Shown here: positions 27,601 through 39,000 of the stretch, one piece after another | Position numbering within the stretch: the first letter of the stretch is position 1 | Layout of the letters: every line of letters starts with the position of its first letter | From: Rotaria macrura | Lineage: Eukaryota > Rotifera > Eurotatoria > Philodinida > Philodinidae | Length of the DNA: 64,000 bases | Reading direction: 5' to 3' | Assembly: GCA_900239685.1 (NCBI GenBank) | Contig: OENT01000781.1 | Coordinates: 1 to 64,000 of the forward strand | Translations under genes and position numbers: made by a program | Notes under the pieces: generated by a model | The model's input: the letters and a program-made list of their open reading frames with translations, nothing else | Told to the model about the DNA's origin: nothing | Databases searched by the model: none

Positions 27601-30600
27601 TATGGTAGATGCATGATTTAATTCGACAGTATTATTTTTATGCAAAGTTTCATTGTAAGAACTATCGGATTTGAATGTGACTAGTCAATGGTATCTATCG
27701 TTCTAGAATATTAGATGAAAGATGACGATGTATTGATGTTCTCCGAGAAGATTAACAACATAGGGTTCATCATTCTAGATTTCTGTTGTCATATGCTCAG
27801 GAATTTTACTGTTTATAGTTGTATATGGTTTTTTTTCTCGGACAATCTCAAGGAGTGTTATAAAATTTCGTCTCATTGATTCAAAACGATTTAAATCCAT
27901 TTGATTTCGTTTAGAATCTTTTTGTTTTTACCTACCAAGATGTTTAAAAAGAACTTGATATATTTTATTTGATCGCCCATAATCGCCAATATATTGTTTA
28001 CGAAATTGTTCAAAAAAGAATAGAACAGCTAATTCTAATCGTTCAGAATATGGAGTTGAATTAATTTTATCTGTTGTCGTCGTTATTGCTGCATTAATTG
28101 GCTTTTGATTAGTTTCACCTGAAGTTTTTTGTTGTATATATGTCATTAATTGTAATACACGTACAACTAGTTCACCATCATACAAATCTTGATCATCACT
28201 TGACATGGATAATGATGATATTGTTATGCCACGTGAACCAATAACACAGCCAAGAACGTATATAAGAAATGTAAAACGTCTTTCAACTGTTTCAGAATTC
28301 GTTACCTAAAATAAATTCATAAGGAAATTTTTAATTCTAATAAGATTATTTACTTGTTGATATTGTTGAGCAATATCATCAAAATAATTGCATAGAAGTG
28401 CACATATTTTACTATAATCTAATCTTGACATAATACTTATCATTTCTAATTGTTGTTGTAATACTGTTTGATCATTATCAAATAATTCTACATAAAGTGC
28501 ATCATCATTATTGATAGCATCTAAACGTGATTGAACATAATAGCAAACGATCTGTGGAACATAAACATCAAGTAAATGTAATGATGATGAATCGTCGGAA
28601 TCGGATAATTTCGAAATATGTGATAAATAGGCACAGATCTTTGACCAATACGATAATATATAATGAAGTGTATTAGGTGATAGATGATATGAACGATGAT
28701 GATGTACACTTAATAAATGATCGATCGTAAAACGAAATAATCTTTCAGTAAATAATGGATAATTATCGATACGTATCAATTCATGTAATTGTGCATTGGA
28801 TTTTAAACGTCCAATTAAACGACAGAATTCATGTAATGATTTTTCATCAGTTAGAAGGCCTGCAGGTTGTTCGAGAATCAAACGAATACCTATTTTAAAA
28901 GATTTTCAATGAATAGTTAAGTTTTGTACTTGTCGAATCAGTAGTGATGATCGATAGATAGTCAGCGTTTTACTTATTAGAGATACGGTTCAAGAAATTT
29001 TTATTTTTTCTAATGATTTCAAGAATGAATCCGTGAATTCTTAGCTACTGATCAAGGGATTTAGACGGTGAGAGAATTGTAATCGTAAGTAGAACAACTA
29101 TCAAAATATACATGTTATCAGTGAATTAGTGAAACATTTTTCTTCTATTGAAAGTTGAATATGTTCTTCGATTTATTTCCCAGTGAAAAATTGTCCGAGT
29201 TTATGAGATTCTATGAGATTATGATCGGATTTTTGTGCAACAAAATCAAAATTATAATCAATTGAAATTCTCCAAATCCAAGATAATTTGATTTTTAATC
29301 AAAAATAATCTTTTAAATCAAGTACAATTTGATCTAAATCGAAATTATACGTGAATTACAAGATTATTTTTGATTAAAAATCAAATTATCTTGGATTTGG
29401 AAAATTTCAATTGATTATAATTTTGATTTTGTTGCACAAAAATCCGATCATAGAATCTTATAAAATCTGACAATTTTTCGCTGGAATTCTCACCATATGC
29501 TATTAAATTCAAAATAGTAAGACGTTCATTTGCATTCAATAAGGATCGTCGTACACTTGATAGTTGAACAAGACACGATAATGCTAATGGTACGAGTGAT
29601 GTATTTGAAAAAAGAAAATAATATGAAAAAAACAATTGATAATAACTGCCATCGACAATATGATCGTGCCATGCAATTGGTACTTGTAGAGTCTGATGTT
29701 CATCAGATATGTCAACATCGTGCATTGTCGAACCGGTTCCTAAGATAGGTAATCATGAAAAATAAAATGTAGATCTTATTCAGTCAATGATTAAGCATAT
29801 TTTCAATGATGGTTTAGATTATTTTCTGTACTTCTAGAGAAGTATTCGATTTTATTAGAATACATTTGATTATCATTAAATGATCAATGGTTTCGAAATG
29901 AAGATAAGGAATTATAACAGGTCATGAAATACTCTAGTCGTCATGTAGAACAATAATATGCAAATCATATAATAACCTATGGCTTCTGCTATTCTCGAAG
30001 AACGAAAAAATGTTTCTTTTTTCTTCTATCAGAAAATTCAGACAGCACTACTAGGGGCTCTATTTTTAAAGTCGATAGGAGCAACATTCACCTAGATATC
30101 GTTATGAATATCTCACAATATTCAACATGAACAAGGCTACATCTATAGATAAACTATCAGTAGGCATTGCAATTATAACTTATCGACATATAGCTAGAAG
30201 GCTACTTGATAAGATTCTAGGGAAAAAAATTTAGTTATGGAATTCTCTTCAACTTATCATGAATGATAAGATTTAGAAGTCGTTAAATCTGTTTTTGATT
30301 TCTTAATCAAACATTCATTGAGATTTTAATTGGAACTTCATGTCTTGTAATCGAATTTGAACTGAACGAATTTTTAAAAAATTGACTTTTTTTCATCTGA
30401 TATTCTTAGACTGGTCAAACACTTCATGTCTATTACAATACAAATAAAATCTTTATGTAACATAGAATCTCAGCACAAATTTGCAAGTCTATGAATATAG
30501 GATACCTATTATGTACGAGTCAAAATCATTTAACTATTTTCTTCTATCATTTCTATACTATTTAATAGGAGAATAGACGACGAAATATTTTTTAATACAG

Positions 30601-31482
30601 TTTGAATAAAATGAATTTACTACTGTCGGTAACTATTACAATGAATCTCACAAAGATGATGCTAATCATTTCTCGATTGTATTGTCTATTTATTATGAAT
30701 ATCAAAGATTTACCGAGAAAATCATATGTTAGACAAGCTAATGATAATGATAATAGTTTTTCAACAACAATATAATGATCTGATTGTAGTTGAATAGTAT
30801 GTATCGTTTTCGGATAATCATTTATTTCAATTGATAATCCTAATGATTTCTTTTGATTTATAATAACATCACGCAGATATTGGCCAGCAAATAAATATAT
30901 ATCAATTAATTTGGTATCACGAAATGAAATACATATTTTTCGATGTTTCGTAAATGCACGAGCTGTTATTTCTTCATCATTAGGTACACTCATTTCAGTT
31001 AATACAGCTATTAGAATTTGCAAAGCAACTGAAAAATGTCTCGGATCAATTTGAAATTTAATTAAATCATCTGTAAATGTTTGGAATGGATAATTTTCAT
31101 TGTTTATTGTAGGATTTAAATCAAACCATGAATTTTTTGTTAAGCGTGCATATAATTTAACTAATTCAGCTAATACAAATGGAGCTAATGCACTGTTATG
31201 CTTATATAAATACTCGAGTATATATGTACGTAATTCGTAACGTTCGTTAAATGATACTAATGATTGATTTGATATTGAATTGAAATATTTGATTAATGTT
31301 GTAGCACCAAAGAATTGAGTATATGGAGTTAAAGCACGATCAAGTAATAAACGACATTGTGATAAACAATTTGTTTGATTAACAAATGATTCAAGACGTT
31401 GAGAAACAGTACGCATTTGATCATTATTACCACTGCCGCTATATAATTGACTGCACAAATGTTCAATTTCATGAGCATCCAT
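18685..31482 (-). CDS. XPO7: Exportin-7 (RanBP16), 8 exons
   Basis: Importin-beta superfamily nuclear transport receptor that binds RanGTP and carries folded cargo through the nuclear pore. Exons: 31482-30714, 29739-29494, 28889-28354, 28305-27936, 24805-24334, 23595-23165, 21469-21043, 19066-18685; phases agree and give about 1210 residues (human 1087). Segments matching the family as I remember it include CLSQCRLLLDRA, TKHRKICISFRD, ALSCLVQLSSVRRSL, HEFCRLIGRLKSN, FFFEQFRKQYIGD, GYQSVRKLVKL, RTTFYSAIGRMLM, LSRDLRGL, WLYPSYLPLFLKAL, LLFRETSN, NYVNFGVFHLY, ISEGFLSHEQ and SKPLLGLILLNENKFF. The importin-beta N-terminal domain covers roughly residues 25-90; the rest is HEAT-like helices. The extra length lies in polar loops. 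The start is chosen because MDAHEIEHLCSQLY fits the family N-terminus; an acceptor (ctgcag) four bases upstream hints at a 5' UTR intron. Introns are 48-3130 bases. Confidence 0.95.
19067..21042 (-). other. Exportin-7 intron 7 (2.0 kb)
   Basis: AT-rich. A 119-codon open frame (19533-19892, minus) shows no domain and is not called. I see no transposon ends. Confidence 0.6.
21470..23164 (-). other. Exportin-7 intron 6 (1.7 kb) with foldback element
   Basis: Carries the inverted-repeat element at 22503-22795. It also has a 10-bp perfect hairpin stem, ACAGGCTCTA, at 22101-22110 and 22151-22160. Confidence 0.6.
22503..22795. mobile_element. Foldback MITE-like element in exportin-7 intron 6
   Basis: The left end AGGATGCACCAATTCCTAGAT is mirrored by the right end (reverse complement AGGAATGCACCAATTCCTAGAT), and pairing continues over about 34 bases (ATAATATGAAAGAG against ATGATATTAAAGAG). 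A second inner pair, ATTTCTGAAATCRAAAATAAAGTTTATGG, lies at about 22632-22661 and 22696-22733. A TA dinucleotide flanks both sides, compatible with a Tc1/mariner-type target, but the duplication is too short to prove it. There is no coding capacity. Confidence 0.65.
24806..27935 (-). other. Exportin-7 intron 4 (3.1 kb) with duplicated repeat
   Basis: The longest intron in the window. About 0.85 kb of it is the repeat at 25150-25986; the remainder is AT-rich sequence without recognised features. Confidence 0.6.
25150..25986. mobile_element. Repeat element with internal tandem duplication, in exportin-7 intron 4
   Basis: Two copies of a roughly 245-bp unit (about 25353-25597 and 25674-25911) share long identical runs such as CAGAATTATCCACAACGTAT and GACTCAGTTTTTAACGCTGA. 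The block opens with the palindrome GTACTCA-AAAAG-TGAGTAC (25151-25169) and closes with a related inverted end, cactttttgaagtaca (25971-25986). The GC-rich start TGTCCGGCCGGCCG (25189-25202) stands out from the AT-rich intron. I take it for an old non-coding transposable element; the class is unknown. Confidence 0.55.
29183..29493. mobile_element. Near-perfect 130-bp foldback in exportin-7 intron 2
   Basis: Two arms of about 130 bases (29183-29311 and 29362-29484) are reverse complements with few mismatches, separated by a loop of about 50 bases. Shared runs include TCGGATTTTTGTGCAACAAA and CAAGATAATTTGATTTTTAA. The right arm ends about ten bases inside the intron from the exon-2 donor (gtgaga, 29493 downwards). 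I see no target duplication. It resembles a MITE, and in the transcript it would fold into a long hairpin next to the splice site. Confidence 0.75.
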
Positions 31483-31486
31483 TGAT

Positions 31487-33978
31487 CTGCAGATTTCACA
31501 ATGGAATTGACAAATTTTTGATCGATAACACACGAGACGGAAAACAGGATATTTGAACAAATATGATAAACGTTACTTGACCAATGAGACCATAAATCAA
31601 TTATTTTTATGAGCACTTCATTTATATCTCATAAAAAATGTATTATTGTCTAATAAAAAAATCATTTTTAAATAATTTCTTTTTAAACTAAAGATGTCAC
31701 TAGTCATCATATTTCAATGAATGATGATCAGAGTGTAAAGTGTATGGGGTATTGAAAGAATCTCACTGTAAGATTTGTATACAGTTTATGTTAAGAATCA
31801 TATGTGTTAATAATGCAAATTAGGAGTAGTTTAAACTGTACACAAGTGTTTTTTCACACCATTCCAGTATCACACCAGTTCTGTCGATATATGCAATGCC
31901 ATAGGCTAAACTTACAGTAAAATGCTCGACTCTCGTTAGAAGATATAAGTGTATTTATATTTTGAGAATTTTTCATTATTCAATGAGATCTAAATGATAC
32001 ATAGAAAGATGTTTGACAGTTCAAAATGTGTCCTCAGTACGTACAAGTCAATATTGTTAAAAAATAATCATTGACACAAATCCCACGGAAAAATAAATAG
32101 AAATTAGGGATTTTTTCCGAAAATTTGACCTACGATAAGTAAATCAGGTCTGAATTTAATACATTCGTTATGTGTCTCTGATAATATTCAAATTATACTC
32201 CAATTATAGAAATAGAACATACTACCAAAAATCAGATTTTCGTAAGTGTTATGCTCATCTACCTCAAGATTCAATATTTTTGAGTAAAAACGTATTACAT
32301 TAGATTTGAAGTGAAATTTTAGCTAGAGGGCACTAATTTTTTTACTGGTATTCCGTAGGTGGCTCACATAAACTTTAAAATAAACCCTTTATCGTAATCC
32401 TATTACAGAAATATTCAGCAAGTTTTATAATGAGAATATCTTCAAGTATAAGAAAGGATAGAGATACATTATTTTGCCAAAACATAGATCATGCTTGATA
32501 GTTTACAAAACATTTGGCAAACAAGGCTTCGAGCTAGGCACACCACATTGCATGGTTGGCTTCAGAGTAAGGCCAACATAACTGCAATCGACAAGTCGGT
32601 AGTTGCTACTTAAATTTTGCATTTTTAAAGATTCACAGAAATAATTTTTTGAGTAAGAAAATACTTTTTGGACGCTTGCAAATATGCTCTATATACTAGC
32701 ATCGATTTCTATTTAGTATTTTAAAATAAATGCTTGATACCGGAAGTAGCGCGCTACGTTGGCAATTCGGTTTACTTTCTGTTGATTTTTTCAAGTGAGA
32801 AAAATGAAGAAATAAATGCTAATTGTAATAGGCAATGTATTATCTAAAAATAACAAGAGTTTTTCTCGAACACGAAGTGTGCACTTTCAGAATATTAGAT
32901 TGGATGATTTTTCTTCTTTGAAAACATTGAAAAATAAATATGACTAGCTTCTCGGCAGTATATGATGACTAATTTCTTCTTTTTTACTCTTTACTAAATC
33001 ATACAAGATGATGTTTTAATACATAGATGAGATACGACAAGCAAATCTAATTTAGTCTAACTAATTGAAAAAAGACTCAAACATGGAATAGTAGCATTAT
33101 TCACTTACCTTTTAGTTTTGATTAAGTACTTAGTACGACAAAAGTCACCGATATGAATTTAATGTGTCTTTAGGAATCAAATCAGAACATCAAGCACAGT
33201 TTAATAAAAACTGATGTATGACATGAAAGTTTTGTATACTTAAACGAATATTGCCATAATTAGAAACAGATCTGGAAATTAAAACAATATTTTTCATATG
33301 TAATAGTACAATCTACAAGTGATTGTTGAGAAACTGAATTCTAAAAACTTGCTCGCGAGATGCTTATGCACCTTGAGAGTCTAACTAACTCTAAAGCTTC
33401 GTTTTAGGAGCTATGAGTCGAAATTCTAATGTGATTTTATGAAATTGATTTTAACTTAGTCGGATTTGAAGTGAGAAATATTTATCTAAAATTAGTGTCA
33501 AGCGTTTGGTGATTTTTAATCTGATTGAATTACGAAATTCTTGAAAACCTGAACAGTGATCACCGGATTAGTTCACTTTCAGTTTGTAGTTTATTTCATG
33601 CATATTCGTCCGTTGTGTGATTCTCATTTCGTTCTTTCTTCTAATCTCACTTTACTTCATATTTGATGAGTTGCTTGTGTCAACATACGATATTAGCAGC
33701 AAGTGATCTGTGTCCTTAAGCAAATATATACTTCTTCTGTCTTGCTTGGAAAATTTATTGCAATTCTTAGAAACGAAAAAACCACTGGCAGTTGTGTTGC
33801 TATTGATTTTATTTGAATAGTGATCCGTATTGATTCAAAATAAAACTGATAAAAACGTTTGAAACGCAAAAAATCTCATTCTTAGCGTCTTTTCATCATT
33901 TCTAGGGAATTTAACGTCATCAAAATCGTGGACGAGATTGTTCACATTCTATTACAATGAATTGATTCACTAATGTAG
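31487..33978. other. Divergent intergenic region, exportin-7 / ART pseudogene
   Basis: About 2.5 kb of AT-rich DNA. It should hold the exportin-7 promoter and probably a 5' UTR intron, whose acceptor ends at 31487. No coding exon or clear repeat is seen. Confidence 0.4.
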
Positions 33979-36013
33979 ATGATATACCAAATACGACTTC
34001 CGTCCGCTTATGGCCACGGTATTCATCCATTACTTCCGCTTCGACAAGCTTTCAATCCTATTTTCTATCAAATACCACAATTAGATGAATTTATCCAAGT
34101 TGCCAAAAATGAATGTAACAATTCTTCAGAGCGTGGTCTTACTCGTGAAGAATCAGCATTAATCTACATATACACGATGGATTGGGGAGATCGAAGTCTA
34201 TATCGAGTATTCAATACCGTATTTCAAGAGAAAGATCGATCGGTGTTGGTATCATAGCATGGATATCTAAAACTGTTTAAAACCGCATTGAAGAAACTGC
34301 CTAATCTTGAAATTAATTTATGGCGCGGCATCAATGGAAAAGTGTCTAACTACAAAGAAAATGAAAATATTATGTGGTGGTGCTTTAGCTCATGTTCAAC
34401 TTTAGTTAAAGTCGTCAAAAGTTTCTTGGGAGAGAATCAACGTTATTTATGGTCGAAGCAAAAAACGGAAAGTCTATATCAGCATATAGTAAATTTCTAG
34501 AAGAGAACGAAGTTGTTCTTTCGTTGAGCCCTCGTATTCGTGTATTGAGTGACGCACTGGATCACGATTATCTGAATCTGATACACTTCTTACGCGAGTT
34601 TACCCAAGAGAATGAACTACATTTCTCCTCCTCTTTAGAAAGTATGATTGTTTATTCAAATGAAATATCTTCTGACAGTAAGTAACTGATTCTTACAACT
34701 ACTTCCGTAGATCACACACTTCCTACTTTCTAGAATACACACAACAACTTAAAAGTACGAGGTGTCTAACAATTGAAAATTTTACTTCTTCCAACGGAGA
34801 CAAAAATAATCCCACAATTCAAATATCATTCACGATTGAATGCTGCGATTCCATATTGATCACTGCTACCAATTAATTCATATCATTAGATAACAATCAC
34901 GACGAATTACGAAAGAATGGGAGAAAACATAGAATAGACACCTCCGACACTACAAGTGACAAAAACTATACACACGATTGGGTCAATGATAAGGAATCGG
35001 ATCAAGGTATTTTCACATGGTCCAACGATCATCGATACCAGAAGTAATATTCCAAAGTCTCTCCTCATGCTTTATTCTTATTCTATCTCTTGGACACATT
35101 ATAGTTGACAAGATAGATGAACAACGTGTGGGACAGTTTAAGGATGATGAAATAAATGAAATAACTAGCTACTACTCCTCTCTACTCTCCTTTCATATCA
35201 CCCAAAAATATGGTTGACTAGAAGGATGAACAACGGAGGGGATCATATAGAGATAGAGTGAAGCATGGAAAAGGCACCTATTACTATGCTAGTGGAAATA
35301 AGTATACAGGCGATTGGGTTAATGCCAAGAAATTAGGTCAAGGTATTTACACATGGTTCTGCGGTGATCGACACGAGAAAGATTGTTCCGAAGTCTCTAT
35401 TCATGCTTTCGTCTCACTTTCACTTTCGGGGGAAAAATCATTGATGAAGTATATAAACAACGAATGGGATAGTATAAGGATGACAAGATGAATGGAAAAG
35501 GCACTTATTTTTATGCAAGTGGTGACAAGTATGCAGGCGATTGGATCGATGGTAAGAAATTAGGTCAAGGTACTTTCACCTTATTGAACGGTAATCGATA
35601 CGAGAAAGAGTGTTCTCCCAAATCGGTGTTGATGATCTATTGTAGTTCTATGTCTCTGGAAAAGTGTGATTTATAAGATTAATGAATAACGAAAGGGACA
35701 GTATAAAAATGGAGCAAGGCAGGTAAAGGTACCTATTACTATGCTAATCGGGATACGTATACAGGCGATTGGGCAGATTATAAGGAATCGGACTATGGCA
35801 TTTACAAATGCTCCAGCTGCAATCGACACGAGAAAGAGTGTTCGTACATCTATGCCCGTGCTCTGTTCTGATTCTATTCATTGGAGAAAGTATGACATAT
35901 GCAATAGATGAATAGCAAGTGGGACAGTTTAAGAACGGCAAGAGGAGCGGAGTAGGCACCTATTATTGTACAAATGGTACAGTGAACAATGGTGTATGTT
36001 TAAATGACACCTA
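33979..36013 (+). pseudogene. Decayed arginine ADP-ribosyltransferase with MORN repeats
   Basis: The 5' part (33979 to about 34690) resembles the NAD-dependent arginine mono-ADP-ribosyltransferases that are numerous in bdelloids: LTREESALIYIYTMDW, then LWRG with the NAD-binding Arg at 34324-34326, the Ser motif CFSSCS at 34381-34398 and the ExE motif ENE at 34503-34511. It is broken by an in-frame TAG at 34255-34257, where the family has Trp before HGYLKLF, and by a frameshift near 34455. After a likely intron (donor at 34679) there are MORN-repeat exons (GKGTYYYASGNKYTGDW type) to 36013, several with stops or lost donors. The ATG at 33979 directly follows a tag acceptor, so an upstream exon may be missing. 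I infer loss of function; the catalytic residues themselves are still present. Confidence 0.75.
34890..36013 (+). repeat. Tandem array of MORN-encoding exon/intron units
   Basis: Recognisable units: 34890-35043 (degenerate, ending SNDHRYQK at a gtaata donor), about 35107-35180 (GQFKDDEINE), 35258-35380 (GKGTYYYASGNKYTGDW and LGQGIYTW), 35488-35616 (GKGTYFYASGDKYAGDW), about 35700-35850 (frameshifted) and 35922-36013 (GQFKNGKRSGVGTYY, then a stop). Both exon and intervening non-coding sequence repeat with a spacing near 228 bases between the later units, so whole genomic segments were duplicated, not only codons. Confidence 0.7.
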
Positions 36014-39000
36014 ATTGGAATGATGTCAGCTTCATTCCTATAGCAATTAATCAAACATGTGCATGAATCCGAATTGGGATTCAAAAGTATATATAAAATA
36101 TGCAGAAAGTCAATGAAAGCCATGAATAATGCTTTCCCACTTTCGTAGGATAATATTTAATTTGAAAACGGAGTACTTAAAGTTGTAATGATTAAGGGAA
36201 GACTTTGGATAGTCGGTGTTTCATTTGTTATATGCACTGTTGAGTTGCTCGTGTTGTTGGATTGAATACGCCTTCTTTTGGTTTAGTCTCTATCCGCCAC
36301 TGTAATTTGTTGGTATTCTTCAGTCTATTTGACTTTCTTGATATCATCACATAAAAGTTGTGTACACAATGTTTACGATTATTTATGTGTCAACTTGATT
36401 GCTATACGACGATCTCAAGGATGACAAACGCAAATGTCTTTTACCTGGGTGCTGCTCTTTTCTGGTATAATTATTCGTCTCATTCTTTGCTGAAGAGAGT
36501 AACTTGTGAGGCAAATAAAATTCATAGTGTCAATCAATCGAGTAGCCTATGAGAAACGTAATTGAAAAAAACTCCGATCTTCATCATACTGAATCTGGAG
36601 GCCATCAAGAAGCTTCTTTTATGTAGATAGAGTCAGAAACTGATTTGAGAGAATAACAAGCGTTCGGACCACTATCTTGAAACATAGGATGGCTTGGCAC
36701 ACAACACTTCAATGATACTATACAATGATCGGTTGCGAAGCAGAAGTGCCGATGTGTTACCTTTAATTGAGTTTTACATTTAAATTTAGAATCACGCTGA
36801 AATTGAACTGCTCAAGGTCATGTAAATTAACTTCATCCGTTTAGACGATTTACTTCTTAGAGATAAAAAGTATAAAAGTTAAGAATAAATTTGAATTAAA
36901 TGGACCAGGTCAGTTCAATCTATTTTTAATTTTCCTAAAACTTATGTATAGATGTGAGTTTTTTTAAGTTCTCAAGTTTTTTAATCGATTAAGACGGGTG
37001 AGCAATATTGTTAAATATTCGTTAGATAAAACTTCTTCCGTTATCCGTCAAATAATAATAAATAAAATGTATATCTGTGATCCATTTACATTTTCGATAT
37101 TAGATGATATTACAGCATGTTCGATAAATTAGGTTTGTTTTCCACAATATGGATCTTGTTAATCTGTACATATATTATTCTTGTAAATGAATTGAAATTC
37201 TCAGTTTTTAATTAAAAATTTTCTGATTCTTTCATCTGGTGGGTGGTCGTCAAGTCCCACAATCGGATTAAACATATAGAATGTTCGTTTTGTTTTTCTG
37301 CTTTTAAATTGTTGAAATATTTTTCAGTTTACACATATCTGTTCTATTGTATTGAACAAATCAGTCTTCAGTAAACGAGTGTAACATTTGAAAACAGACG
37401 TAGTACTATTCATAGAGATCAACAAGCACACAGGACAGTAATTTGACGATTGTGGTCTTTGCAACGAAAAAAGATTATGTGAAAAAGATCAGTCAAGATT
37501 TTTCAACTATGAGCGGATGTAGACTTCGAATCAGAAGAAATGGTGTGTTTTACACCGATCATAAGTTTCTTGTCTATTGGTTTCGCAACTTACAAAAATT
37601 TCGCAGTCTAGAAATATTTCTATTGAATTCAATAGAATTTTGATAAAAGCAACGATGCCTATTGAGAATATCTTCATTTTTTCTATTTTGATTATCGATT
37701 TAGATGGCTTGATGTTTAATAATTCGACATGTGATATTAAAAAACAGATTCAAGTCACTTCTCACGTTATACATGCACAAGAATAAAAATATTGAAAATC
37801 GTTTAAAGATGTACTTAAACAGAAAGATTCAAGATCGATTAAAATCATTTGGAAGTGTCATGCAGACTTAAATTTTAACATTTCAAAATATTTCGATATT
37901 TTTTTCAGACTTTCTATAACTGTTGCTTTTGCGTGATATGAAACACGTATTACTACAAGGCGTTACTCTCATGGAATAGCATTCCCCTCTATGACTAACT
38001 AAGAGAAGGTATCCATACACTTAACCCTAAACCAACCATTCTGATTTTATCGCGATTGCCTATTCGACTTAACGAATAGATCAGAATGAAATATATTTAA
38101 GCATTGATCAAAATCACTTATCTTTCAGTTTTGCATTTGTCTATGATTGCAATTTGGCCATGATCGCTCTTTATCCTTCTAACAAATTTTACAAACTAAT
38201 AGCAAATATAGCACTAGAATGGTTCGGTGAATGTGACTGACTTCTAACAGATAATAAAAATCACAGCTGTAAAAGACAATATCCTAATCACACCATACAC
38301 ATTGAGTCCTATTATGAACTTATGAGTGGACTTTTATATGACCCTGTATAAAATTATGTGGGCAGATCAAAACCGTAGCGATCCAAGACGCACTCAAGAA
38401 AAGTATAAAAACAATACTTCTGACTGAGCTCGAGAGTGTCGATATTAGTACCTTAAGAGTTTCAGTTTGGCTGACAATGTACACGATACCATGTATAAAC
38501 TTCAGCTTATCTTTGATAAGTAGCGTTTTCATACAAACTAAATTTACTGATGTTGTGAAAGTCGCTATTCTCTTTTTTTAGCTATTCCGATTGTAAAAAC
38601 CTTGAACGAATAATTCTATCTAAAGTTCGCCATTTTCCCATCAAAATCGATTCATATACATCAGTTGATCATAGTTGTGACATTTCCAAAAGAAAAAAAC
38701 TCTTCATCATTTATTTCTTGGAATAATAATTTTTAAGAAAGTAAAACTGAAATTACAGAACTGATGATGAACGTTATGAAAATACTTACTTTTCCTATCA
38801 GTGCCACAAGTTGATATACAGACGGATGGATATGATCTACTTGTAGATTAGATTATTCAATTAACCTTGTACAACAGATAAAAAGAACAAAATAAACATT
38901 TCTTATTGATCTCCTTTGACATTCGACTTTTTATTATCAGAGTGTGATAATGTCACTTGTTTAACAAAGTAAATTATTTACCAGAGCCTTTGTTAAAATC

